In this document: piece after piece, positions 9,636 to 20,009 of the stretch
How the letters are laid out: every line of letters starts with the position of its first letter
How positions within the stretch are numbered: the first letter of the stretch is position 1
Assembly (NCBI GenBank): GCA_036897485.1
Contig: JAYMTF010001035.1
Coordinates: 1-27,002 of the forward strand
Source of the DNA: Pelargonium nanum
Taxonomy: Eukaryota > Streptophyta > Magnoliopsida > Geraniales > Geraniaceae
Length of the DNA: 27,002 bases
Direction of reading: 5' to 3'
Made by a program: the position numbers and the translations under genes
Notes under the pieces: model-generated
Told to the model about the DNA's origin: nothing
What the model saw: only the letters and a program-made list of their open reading frames with translations
The model's database searches: none

Positions 9636-12405
9636 ATGGCAAGAGGTTTCAGGCTCATCTTTGCCACTTCACTCTTGCTTATGCTTCTGGGTATGTCCTC
9701 TCTCTCTGTGTTCTTGCATCTTCCATGGTGTCTCTGCATTTCTTTTTCTCTTCTTGATATGCTACTGCATTTCCTTTTGTAAATGTCTGTTTTTTCTCAG
9801 TTTCAGCTGAGATATTGCTCGGTTCTTAGTCTTCTTGATGGAAGTTTTAATTTTTTTTTTTTCTGGGTTGATTCTTGTAATTGAATATATACTGTGAAAG
9901 TGACTTGTTATGCTGAAACTCTTGCTCTAGATATGCACATTTTTCATTTTCTTGCTGAAGATGGCACAGGTTTGTGATATTGCTCTTATGAGAGCAAAGT
10001 GGTGGTTTGTGATAACATTTATATCAACAGCTAAAAATGCAATCTTGTTCTGGTTTTGTTCATTATCTGAAAGTGTTCTAGTTCTGTAAAGATTAAGGTT
10101 CTTGCTTTAAGGAAGTATCTTCAAATGTTACACTAATTGTTTACATATACTTGGTTTTTATGTTGAGAATAGGCAATGTGTTAAGTTAGGTCATTGTCCA
10201 CATTGAGCCCTGACTGAGCTTTAGAGCTTAGAGCTTTTGTTACTAGAAAAGTATTAGATTATCTGCACCGCCCAGCATCGTATTCGAATTTTATAGTTTA
10301 GCTTATTAGTTGTGGTATCGATTAGGGATGACGTTTTCATAACATAATGATGGTAACGGCTTAAGAGGGGATCAAGCAATAGATATAATGCAGTTTGGAA
10401 GTAAATTATCTAAGTATTTTTTTCGTACTTGATCAAGATGTGTACTAATTTCATATGATACTATCCTTGAATCTATCTATAGTGTTCACATTATTATGCA
10501 TTTTGTTATATATTGCAATGACACTATCCATGAAGTACTAACTTGTACCTATTTAAATAGCTTTCCTTTATATCAAGATACTGAACCTTCTCAGCTTCTG
10601 CAACAGAACTTTGCCAAGGAAGCAAAATTGGGGTCTGCTACGGAAGAAATGCCGATGACCTTCCCACTCCCGATAAAGTATCAGAGCTGGTTAAACTTCA
10701 CAACATCAAGTATGTTAGGATTTATGACTCTAACATACAGGTTCTCCAAGCCTTTGCAAACACTGGAGTCGAACTCATGGTTGGCATTCCGAATTTAGAC
10801 TTGTTGCCGTTTTCTCAGTTCCAGTCCAATGCAGACACATGGCTAAGGAACAGCATCCTTCCTTACTATCCAGCCACGAAGATCACATACATAACCGTTG
10901 GTGCTGAAGTCACTGAAACCTCTCATAACGTCTCTGCCCAAGTTGTTCCTGCAATGCAAAATGTCCTCACAGCCCTTAAGAAAGCTGGTTTGCACAAAAA
11001 GATTAAGGTTTCGACTACTCATTCTCTTGGGGTTATGTCAAGATCATTCCCTCCTTCTGCCGGTGCTTTTAATAGCAGCCATGCGTATTTTCTGAAACCC
11101 TTGTTAGAGTTTCTTGCTGAGAACCAGTCACCTTTCATGATAGATATTTATCCGTACTATTCTTATAGAGAGTCTCCGAGCAAAGTACCTCTAGACTACG
11201 CTCTATTCGAGTCCTCCTCAGAAGTTATTGATCCTAACACTGGCTTGCTCTACATGAACATGTTCGATGCGCAGATTGATTCAATTTATTTCGCATTGAC
11301 GGCTCTAAATTTCAGAACAATTAAAATTATGGTCACTGAGACAGGTTGGCCTTCTAAAGGATCTCCAAAGGAGACAGCAGCAACTCCTGATAATGCTCAG
11401 ACTTACAACTCTAACTTAATCCGACATGTCATCAATGACACGGGTACTCCTGCAAAGCCCGGGGAGGCGTTGGATGTTTATATTTTCTCGTTATTCAATG
11501 AAAACAGGAAGCCGGGGTTGGAATCTGAGAGAAACTGGGGGTTATTTTATCCGGACCAAACTAGTGTATATAACCTCGATCTTACAGGAAGAGCTGCCGT
11601 TGACATGACTACATCAGGAAATGCGACGAGTTCTAATGGAACAACATGGTGCATTGCGTCTGCTAATGCCTCTGAGGTTGACTTGAAGAATGCGTTGGAG
11701 TGGGCTTGTGGTTCTGGGAATGTAGATTGCTCTCCTATTCAGCCTAGTCAGCCTTGTTTCGAGCCAGATAGTCTGGTCTCTCATGCATCTTATGCATTCA
11801 ACACTTACTACCAGCAGAATGGAGCTACCGATGTTGCTTGCAGCTTTGGAGGGACAGGGGTGAAAGTCGATAAAAATCCAAGTACGTATCCTAGGATCCT
11901 ATATTGTGTCCTATAGGCAACATTTCTTTTCTAAGTTTTGCCATTCCTTTTGCATAAATCTTTTAACATACGTTATATACTTAAGAGACAATAAACTCAT
12001 TCCTAGAATATCAAGTCAGTTTAGCTAAGAACATTTTCTACCAAGTTCGATGTGTTGATTTAGAGCACGAGTTTAAGCTTCGTCTTCAAAGACTTTGGAA
12101 CAATCTAATTTTTACTTCTTTTTTGCGTGCAGGCTATGATAATTGCTTGTATATGACTGCCGGGTAAGTTTTAGCACATAATTTGATTGAAAACTATTAG
12201 TCATTAGTAAATTATTCGTACTCACCAATCACTAACGACCATGCCTCTTCTTCTGCTAATCCACAGGAGCAACAAAACTGCAGCAAGCAATACCACAGCA
12301 ATGACCTCAAAGTCTTCTTCAACGCGACGTATAAGTTTTTCATGGGTATCGTCTTGCCTTCTTGTCGTCATTCTTTCACTTCTTTTGAGTTTTGGCGAAA
12401 ACTAG
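9636..12405 (+). CDS. GPI-anchored GH17 glucan endo-1,3-beta-glucosidase with X8 domain
   Basis: Four exons: 9636-9690, 10595-11881, 12133-12163, 12267-12405; 503 aa. It should hydrolyse beta-1,3-glucan (callose) at the outer face of the plasma membrane and in the wall, including near plasmodesmata. Order: signal peptide (about 1-21, MARGF followed by a Leu-rich core); GH17 domain from KIGVCYGRNADDLPTP (about 29) to about 345; linker with N-glycosylation sequons; X8/CBM43 domain (about 369-454, starting TWCIAS, six Cys with Cys452 last); then a Ser/Thr stretch and hydrophobic C-terminus (SCLLVVILSLLLSF), a typical GPI signal. The predicted acid/base is Glu123 in ITVGAE and the nucleophile Glu267 in VTETGWP. 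The usual VGNE has Ala in place of Asn here. Exon 3 is a 31-nt microexon carrying the last Cys. A second in-frame acceptor 12 bases after 10594 would remove four residues near the cleavage site. It resembles Arabidopsis E13L4-type proteins from memory; the paralogue name is not certain. Confidence 0.93.
9691..10594 (+). other. Glucanase intron 1 (904 nt)
   Basis: It starts GTATGT and ends CTTCTCAG. The interior is T-rich, as usual for plant introns. No transposon ends or embedded genes were recognised. Confidence 0.85.
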
Positions 12406-13404
12406 TCACGAGACAGCAAAGTTGAAGGGAAGATGCAGTTGCATTGGCAATGTTGGGGCAAGTTTTGTATGATATTCATAGGTGTTGAAAACTACCTACT
12501 ACTGCCGATGGCATGTTTTTTGGTTGCACATATTGTAATTTAAATGTGTGCTTTGCCTTTTGTTCTTCCTTGTAGACATCCATTAATTATTTAGTTACAT
12601 TGGAAAAGATTTCATTTCAGTGAGACAATTTTGTTCAAATTTTGGATTAGTACTTGCAGATACTTGTGATGGATCATCTTCAATTCTTGCAGAATTTTCA
12701 TTGTTTGAGACTTTTTGTTGCACTGGATTTAAACTAAATCACCAATACATTCCCACAAGGAAGTCCTTGAAGTTTCTAGGTTTTTTATTCTTGCTTCTGG
12801 AAAATAATTTTTTTTATAAAATTTAATTAATGATAAGACTGGAAGTATTCTTTGAGAGAACAGTTTGAGAAATTGACTAATTCACAAATAATAGAAATTC
12901 ATTCTACATGAATTTCTCTTCCTGGCTAAAAAGGAAAACATTTATCAGTGAATCAATGGCCATGGAACCTGAAAAATCAGGCCAAAAGAACAGCTGACAA
13001 TTTATCACCTGCCACAATTGACTGTTGTAATAAGAAAATAATGTGTCCTACAATTAAACAAAACAGCAAATCACAAATACAGGCAATATAAAATACTCAT
13101 ATATGATGTCAATCAATTCTTAACACATCCATTTGATGAGATTCACCAAAATGTATATTAAACACCTGACTTCAAATCCATCATAAACTTCCATAAAGAG
13201 TACAAAGATACATAATTGAATTAAGAGATGATATCCATCACTTCTCAAGCACTAAATCCTTTTGTTTTCACACAATCTTCACCATCTTAAATACTTGAAA
13301 TGTTATTCCACTGCACCCGACAATGTCACAGAAAATCAGCATTCTCAGAAACCATATAGCAAGCCAAGAAGAATTGCAATATTGAAAAAAACATACCAAG
13401 CAGT
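12406..13404. other. Convergent intergenic region (3' UTRs)
   Basis: This region lies between the stop codons of the glucanase (plus) and profilin A (minus). The outer parts are probably the two 3' UTRs. The frame at 12620-12826 has no domain and is not called. No repeats were noted. Confidence 0.55.
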
Positions 13405-14854
13405 TTAAAGACCCTGTTCAACGAGATAATCACCAAGCCTTTCAACAACCATATTGCACTGGCCAGGAGTCATTGGCTCATCATAGATACCAATAATCAT
13501 AGCCATATTAGTCTTCTTGACAGTAACACCACCAGGGCCCTGAAAAGAGATTTACAATACAATGAGATCCTATGGTGCACGACACTCGTCTTCTCAACAC
13601 ACCCGTGTCACTTGGAAACCCTTCGGATATGTCGCCCAAATTTTTAACAATGTTGAAATGAATTGATTGAATGTGTTCAACACTCTAAAAGACTAAAACA
13701 CATTGACAAGCATGACTTGATGCAACTAATATACACTAATATAGAAAATACAAATTACCATTTATTATTATTGAACATATTCTTAGCATAGTGTCTATGA
13801 TTTTATAAAAATTGTGTCGCTGTATGCGTGTGTGTCGTGTCGTACCAGTGTCTCTGCAACATAGATGAGATCAAAATAATTGCATGAATACGATATCATA
13901 CGCAAGAAAGTATATGCAATAGAACAAGCTCATTACCTTCTTGCCTCGAATGACAACTCCAGGCTCGCCTTGGATCACCATGTACTTGGTGCCACCAAGG
14001 TATAATCCAGTTGGGGCTAGTGATCCAGGTTCATTGAAATCATTATTGATCGCAGTTATTTCTTCAGGCTTGAACTAAAATAAATCAACACACAAATAAC
14101 CACAATGAGGTTGTGAACAAAAACCGAAGTACAAAGGGGTTTCATGATATCTTCTCCACATCATTTGCTTCACTTAATCATTCTTTTACATATACATGTC
14201 ACTGAATGGTGTGTGTTACATAAAGTATTTCTACCTTGTTTCAAGTAATAAAAAAAGAACCAGTCAAATTGGAAAAATAAAAAATAATATAATCTCTTAC
14301 AACTACTATCTAGCCCCAAAAATAGGATTAGGGAAAAAATTTACATATTGAAAAAAACTTAGTAAAAATTGAAAATTGGTTGGACTGATGAAAAATAGAT
14401 TTGACTTCGAACAAGCAACAAAAACCTCCGAAAATCACAACCAAATAACCACGAATCTTATTACATGCATCCAATCTATCAGTCAATGAAATCAATGTAG
14501 AAATCAGATCAAACTTCACAGACCCAACAGAACCGAAAACGAAGTCAGACCCAATTCAAATCAAATCCAAGCAAACCATAAATCAAACCCAAATCACAAA
14601 TCACAAATCAAACAAGCCAGCAATCAGATCCCACGCCAAGCACCGCCGATCAGAACCCACGACACAAAAACCCAAACTTTACGAAACCCAAATCACAGAA
14701 ACACAAGAAGAGATCGAAAAAACAAAAAGACCTGAGGAAAATTGGTGCTCTGAGCCCAGACGCTGCCGTCGAGGCCGATGATGGCGGCGGCGGAGAGGGG
14801 GTTGCCCTCGATGTCGCACATGAGATGGTCATCGACGTAAGCTTGCCACGACAT
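13405..14854 (-). CDS. Profilin, tandem copy A
   Basis: Three exons of 123, 138 and 135 nt (14854-14732, 14074-13937, 13539-13405) join in phase 0 to 131 aa, the standard plant profilin length. Profilin binds monomeric actin and poly-proline proteins such as formins, and controls actin filament growth in the cytosol. Seen: the conserved start [13 protein letters not shown] with Trp3, Tyr6 and Cys13; GSVWAQ with Trp33; APTGL(Y) and [10 protein letters not shown] in the middle; and the C-terminal actin-binding block [17 protein letters not shown] with Cys115. Plant profilins are known pan-allergens. Intron 1 starts GTCTTT, a weak donor apart from the CAG exon end. Copy B lies 2 kb upstream in the same direction; 30 of 131 residues differ, mostly in the middle (for example Asn-Asn-Asp-Phe-Asn against Met-Lys-Asp-Phe-Asp). 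Confidence 0.97.
13540..13936 (-). other. Profilin A intron 2, possible decayed repeat
   Basis: Intron of 397 nt. Its two ends hold GACAC/GTGTC-rich words (about 13580-13610 and 13815-13855) that look like weak inverted terminal repeats of an old element, but they do not align well enough for a firm call. Confidence 0.3.
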
Positions 14855-14982
14855 CTTCTTGTTCTTGGGGAGCTTTGGTTTTGAGTAGAGCTTTGATCTG
14901 TGATTCGATGAGTGATTGTATTGAATAGTAGTAGAAAATGGAGTCTCTGCGTCTGTTTGGTATTAAAAGGAGTAGCGGTGAG

Positions 14983-15004
14983 GAGAGAGAGAGAGAGAGA
15001 GAGA
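14983..15004. repeat. (GA)11 microsatellite in the profilin A promoter/leader
   Basis: Eleven perfect GA units 130-150 bases upstream of the profilin A ATG. On the transcribed strand this is a CT tract, common in plant leaders and a possible BBR/BPC factor site. Confidence 0.9.
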
Positions 15005-15059
15005 ATCGTAGCGTTGAAATGACGAAAATGGACACCACTCTTTTCTGGCGTGGGACCCA

Positions 15060-16854
15060 CTCCTTAACGTTATCACAACTTTCACCAAATTACATCACCG
15101 CCCTTCTTTATTTCTTTTTATTATTATTATTTATTTTATTTAAATGTGGTACTATTATTGGTATTTTTAATGCTAATAAATTTGGAAATTAATTAGGAGT
15201 AATTGTTTATTAAGGCTCTTCTTATTTATGGAAGAGATTTGCATTAACTCAACTATTTATTGAAAAAGAGTGTGAAGACTATGCTAAAGATAACGTGAGC
15301 TAGATAATCACCTCTCATTTTTTTTGTTTTTTTATTTAAAAATTTGTCTTTTGGGTATAATATTAAAATTTTGTCCAAGAGATCGATTTTGGTAGGAAAA
15401 AGTAAAATTTTATCGGATTTGATGTGTCATATAAATATATAGTAGTTGAATTGAGAACTTCAAACCTAGTTATAACAAATGTTAATTCTTTATTTTTTCT
15501 TAAAAATAGTTTCTCGCCATCCAACTAAATGAGATTAAAGATTTTGACTTCTCAAATAAGTGTCAATGTTCTAGAGTATTGAGTCATTTTTCACAGATGG
15601 TATAATTAGTTATTGAAATATAATTAAATATAAATATTTGATTATCATGTGCAATTATTAAAATTGAAGTAATGTATTGAAAATTGTATTTTATATTTGA
15701 CATTATTTGTTTACTAACTTTTATGCAAATAACTAGTATAAAAATATAAATTAGCGTTTTAGATAAAAAAATCCTTAATTATTTAAAGATAAAATACTTA
15801 TGCATATTTTGTATTGGCATTTTCTTAGAGTTAGTCCATATCTCTGTTTTTTACTTTTTTTACCTTAAATTGAGCAAAATTATAGTTTTACGCTCACATG
15901 AGATTCAAACAATAATTCATATTTGACACTGAAATCTTTATTTTCGTAACATTTTTTATTCTAATGTAGTTCCAAGTAACTTACTAATAGTATATCAAAT
16001 TTTCAGCACAATAAGACTAATAGTAAAATCATTATTTCGTTTTTTCATGAAAAGTTAAGCTATACAAGATGAGGTATCTTTCCTTTTTAACTCAATATCC
16101 GCACAAAGGTTTGACACCGAGACCTCAAAGAGAATTCAAATTGCTTAAACCGCTTAACCCAACAAGTCATGATAAACATTTTACCATTTTTTTTTTGAAA
16201 TATTACCCTTATTTAATATGCAACTCAAACATCTTTTTCTCAAAAAAGAAAAAAGAAAACTATTTTTTTTTGTTATTCCTTTTTTTTTAGTTGTTGGCAC
16301 TTTATATCTTTCTGTTTTTGAATGAGTAAAAAACACCTTGGATTTGCTGGCCATCACTCTTTGAATTAGGCTGGATATTCCTTGCATAATCTGTGAGGGC
16401 CTCAATTTTGGAATGCTTCAGGTCCACCTCTTTCTACAAATAAATATCCTCTTTTCTAAGCATATTTGAATCTGGTTCTTTTCCATTTTCATAATTTCAT
16501 ATTCAATCAAATATGCTGTGTTTTACAGCCATATGAATATGATTATGTTCTCATAACAAAAACAATTCAAGATATGCAAGCAAGAAAAAAAAAACTATCT
16601 ACATTTATAGAGTCGTTTTCGATATTCTTATGTTATTTATTTCACCTCAAAGATATGAAAGAAGAAAAAAATACATGAAGGTAAGTGAACAGATAATAAA
16701 AAATACAAAACCCGAGTTCAAAGACCTTTTATCATTCCTCAAGTCAAACAATCAAAAAAGCCAAGCCAACAGTGTTATTGTCTGCAACTTCATCACCAAT
16801 TCAATGCTTGTGAAGGAAGGATATATATGCAAACAAGGAACCAGAAATTTAAGC
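15060..16854. other. Intergenic between the two profilins, no gene seen
   Basis: About 1.8 kb of very AT-rich sequence with runs of A and T. Short frames such as 16069-16290, 16466-16678 and 16630-16950 are low-complexity and lack any domain. A stretch near 16100-16175 resembles decayed repeat sequence but no ends could be found. The last 150-200 bases before 16854 are probably the 3' UTR of profilin B. Confidence 0.5.
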
Positions 16855-19081
16855 CTACATGCCCTGATCAACCAGGTAATCTCCCAACCTCTCCACAACC
16901 ATGTTGCATTGTCCTGGAGTCACTGGTTCTTCATATACCCCAATTATTAGAGCTTGACCTGTCTTCTTTATGGTCACACCTCCAGATCCCTGCCAAAACA
17001 ATGCACAATAGCTTCTAGTTACAACAGTTTCATACATAAACAAGAAGCTAGGTGAGTGATGAACTTAGATTTTTGAGCAAATTATGTATTAGACAGTGCA
17101 GGACTTTTGGAAAACCTTCATCTATAGGCATTGTTGAGTTAAAGTCGAAATGCAAAAACGTTTATGTATATATGCTTATCATACTGAAAGATTAAGGAAA
17201 ATTCTAGGTGCTCAAATAAATGCACTACTCTTTGATTCACTTCCTCCACAAATCCCTATGCTGACACCTAGGCGTTTGTGCACTTATTTGTGCACCTAGG
17301 CGCATTTTTGAGTCAAAGATGAATTATTGAAATGAGTATAGATGATCATTGTACTAAAAGATTAAGGGAAGGCCTAGGTGCACAAATTAGTGCACAACCC
17401 TTGATTCACTTCCTCCACAAAACCGTCTGTTGACATCTAGGCATTTGTGCATCTATTTGTGCACCTAGGTGCATTATTGAGTTATAGACGAAATACTGAA
17501 ATGAGTATAGATGATCATCGTTGTAAGAGATTAGGAGAAAACCTAGATGCACAAATAAGTGCACAACTTTTGATTCACTTCCTCCACAAAGGCCCCTGCT
17601 GACACCTAAGCGTTTGTGCATCTATTTGTGCACCTAGGCGCTTCTAAAGATTAATGAGTGTTGTGTATATATGCTTCACCTTCTTTCCACGAATTACAGC
17701 TCCAGGCTCTCCCTGGATTACCATGTACTTTGCGCCTCCAAAATGTAATCCAGTGGGGGCAAGGAACCCTGGCTCATCAAAATCTTTCATGATCCCGTTG
17801 ATCTCTTCAGGTTTCAACTGGAAAACCAGGTAAAGATAACAAAGATATCAGAAAATTATTCAAGGCAACAGTTGAAACAAATGATATGCACGCAGAAAGA
17901 AACATTAGCCATTGCAAAACACAACCAGCCATTACTCTATAAGGTTACTTGAGGGAACCATATGGCTACAGTGGCCAATTCTTCTCTTATATGATGAACT
18001 GATTGCTATGCCTCTGAATCTAAACTCGGCCAAACAAGTACGGAGTATCTATTAAGATGAATACGGAACAATGAACTTCCCATAAGAGCACCGATTTCTG
18101 AAAGAGTGCTGTTCTTGATATTGGAAATGAAATGTAGAAACAAAATCTAAACTGTTCCACCTTTTTCATGCCGCCAAATGTGTATTTGACAATCAGTTTC
18201 TAATGGAAAATAACAAACCTAGATGTTTTATAGGTGGGAACTAGGTCATCTGCAGTTTGCATAAGACACTGACATTAACAATGCGAAGAACTCACTTTTG
18301 CCGTTAATGTGGAATTCAACAAAAAAAAAAAACAAAACAAAAACCAAAATACATCGACATCCATGAAGCAAACCACATAGTCCGGACAAAGCCAGATCCA
18401 ACCATTTAGGTACCGTTTGAATAAAAAAGAAAATGAAATGAGGATCAAATTACCATTCCCGAATCATTTCGGTTACCAAAAAGTCCTAATATACAAACAT
18501 GAGCAATGAGAATCTCATTCTCATTCTGATTTTTTATTCTCATTCCTAACCAAAAATTGGAATGGAATTTAGAATCAATAATGGGGATGAGAATGGCATT
18601 ACCATTCCGGAATCAATTCAGTTACCAAAAAATCTTAATATACAAACATGAACAATGAGAATCTCATTCTCATTCCGATTATTGATTCTCATTCCTAACC
18701 AAAAATTAGAATCTGAATGGGAATGAGAATCAAGAATTAGGATGAGAATGACATTACCATTCCCGAACCATTTCAGTTACCAAAAAAGCCTTAACAAACA
18801 AACATGAACAATGAGAATCTTATTCACATTCTAATTATTGATTCTCATTCCTAAAAAAAATTGGAATGACATTACCATTCCTGTATCATTTCAGTTACCA
18901 AAAAGCATTAACAAAAAATTGGAAATGGAGAAAGTAGAGAAACGGCATAGAAAGGGACCTGAGGGAAGGCGGAGCTCTGAGCCCAGACGCTGCCGTCGTG
19001 GCCGAGAATGGCGGCGGAGGTGAGGTGGTTGCCTTCGATGTCGCACATCAGGTGCTCATCCACGTATGTTTGCCACGACAT
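16855..19081 (-). CDS. Profilin, tandem copy B
   Basis: Three exons of 123, 138 and 135 nt (19081-18959, 17817-17680, 16989-16855), the same sizes and phases as copy A, giving 131 aa. The product is a cytosolic actin-monomer and poly-proline binding protein. Seen: [13 protein letters not shown] with Trp3 and Cys13, Trp33, [10 protein letters not shown], and [17 protein letters not shown] with Cys115. It is complete and without frame damage, so this is a working paralogue rather than a pseudogene. It differs from copy A by 30 residues (about 77 % identity), so the duplication is not recent. Both introns have expanded: intron 1 (1141 nt) holds a MITE-like tandem array and intron 2 (690 nt) a triple hairpin array. 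The donors GTCCCT and GTGAAG are weak. Confidence 0.97.
17134..17640. repeat. Three-copy 169-bp tandem repeat with hairpin units
   Basis: The word TGATTCACTTCCTCCACAAA starts at about 17233, 17402 and 17571, a spacing of exactly 169 in both steps. Each unit holds an inverted repeat whose arms begin CCTAGGTGCACAAAT and end ATTTGTGCACCTAGG, spanning 17203-17300, 17373-17469 and 17542-17639, with the TGATTCAC word in the loop. The spacer between hairpins (ending AGATTAAGG) is repeated too, so whole units were duplicated. It lies fully within profilin B intron 2. The hairpin may come from a short MITE; no target duplication was seen. Confidence 0.9.
18408..18910. mobile_element. MITE-derived tandem array in profilin B intron 1
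   Basis: The word ATTACCATTCC recurs at 18449, 18598, 18753 and 18871, each followed by a CATTTC(A/G)GTTACCAAAAA block. Between copies are GAGAATCTCATTCTCATTC-type palindromic words. The left edge reads GGTACCGTTTGAATAAAAAA. These words are typical of a widespread class of plant MITEs rich in GGAATGAGAATG. Four copies with spacings of 149, 155 and 118 suggest internal amplification or repeated insertion. Confidence 0.7.
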
Positions 19082-20009
19082 TTTTCTTCTTTAATTCCTT
19101 TTCCTAATTTGCTTGATCTTTCTGTGTGATGTTTTGAATCGATTTCAATATATTACGATCGAGAGAGAGCTATGGAAGAATTAAATGAAAGTGGAAGAAG
19201 ATAAATTAAATAGGAGAGTGAGACCGAAAATAAGTGGAGGTTACGATATACGAATTAGTTGCAGTGGCACTACAAAATATGGATCATCCGTTTTCCATAT
19301 TTTATGGATTCAATGCCACTACAAAATATTTCATCTATTTTTAAATGTGTAATTACATGTCATCAAACAGATATGTGTTCTTCAAACTACTTCAAATACA
19401 CTCACTATGCCAAACAATTGGTCACAGATGTGACTAATTTATATTCATTAAAACTATTTATTTAGCTTACAATGTGAAATGTGAATTATAAGGCAATGTT
19501 ATTGAAGAAAATGATGAACATAAAGACACAGTACGATATCGTAGCGTATGTATGTGACATCGTATTTGTATCTGTTAGTTTCGCCAAAATCATTCTATCA
19601 ACCGACATATAATTCAATAATCTGATATATGGGTTATGTGCTTGTTGCATAATGCAATGACTGAAAAATAATCTGATAGGTTCCACCAGGAAATTTTAAA
19701 AAGAATGTTAGATTTGTCATTCTGTTGAACTCCCAGCAAATTGTATGTTCTCATTGTCTACCCAAACCAATGAAGAAAATGTGATATGCTGCTTTATGGT
19801 CTATATTGAAATTTTCTTTCAGTTTCTCTGCAACAAAACAAGGTTCACAGACAAATAAAAACAAAAACAAAAACATGAGCTTCAAATGCCCTGTTAACAC
19901 TTCTTCACGAAGTTCGGTCTTAGAATGTTGTCCACGGCTCTTGTTAGTGCTGCCATCTAAAAATCTGCTGAGCATGAAACCATTTGTAAATCATTCAAGG
20001 GTAGTGGAA
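19082..20009. other. Profilin B promoter side and derlin 3' region, no gene seen
   Basis: Contains a TATA-like box at 19202-19212 for profilin B. At 19274-19303 there is a 10-bp inverted repeat (AAAATATGGA, loop of 10). CACTACAAAATAT occurs twice (19268-19280 and 19317-19329). The frame at 19806-20072 lies in the derlin 3' UTR and tail on the opposite strand and is not a gene. Confidence 0.5.
19202..19212 (-). promoter_or_regulatory. Candidate TATA box of profilin B
   Basis: On the minus strand this reads CTATTTAATTT, about 120 bases before the ATG at 19081, giving a leader near 95 nt. The match to TATAWAW is imperfect. Confidence 0.35.

Noticed and set aside
9303..9739. Minus-strand frames over the glucanase leader
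   Set aside because: Antisense to the CT-rich leader and exon 1; no start context or family match.
10496..10798. 100-aa plus-strand frame before the glucanase ORF
   Set aside because: Out of frame with GH17; it spans the intron 1 end and exon 2 in the wrong frame.
14650..15060. 136-aa minus-strand frame across profilin A exon 1
   Set aside because: Wrong frame over the real exon and its leader; the profilin frame explains the sequence fully.
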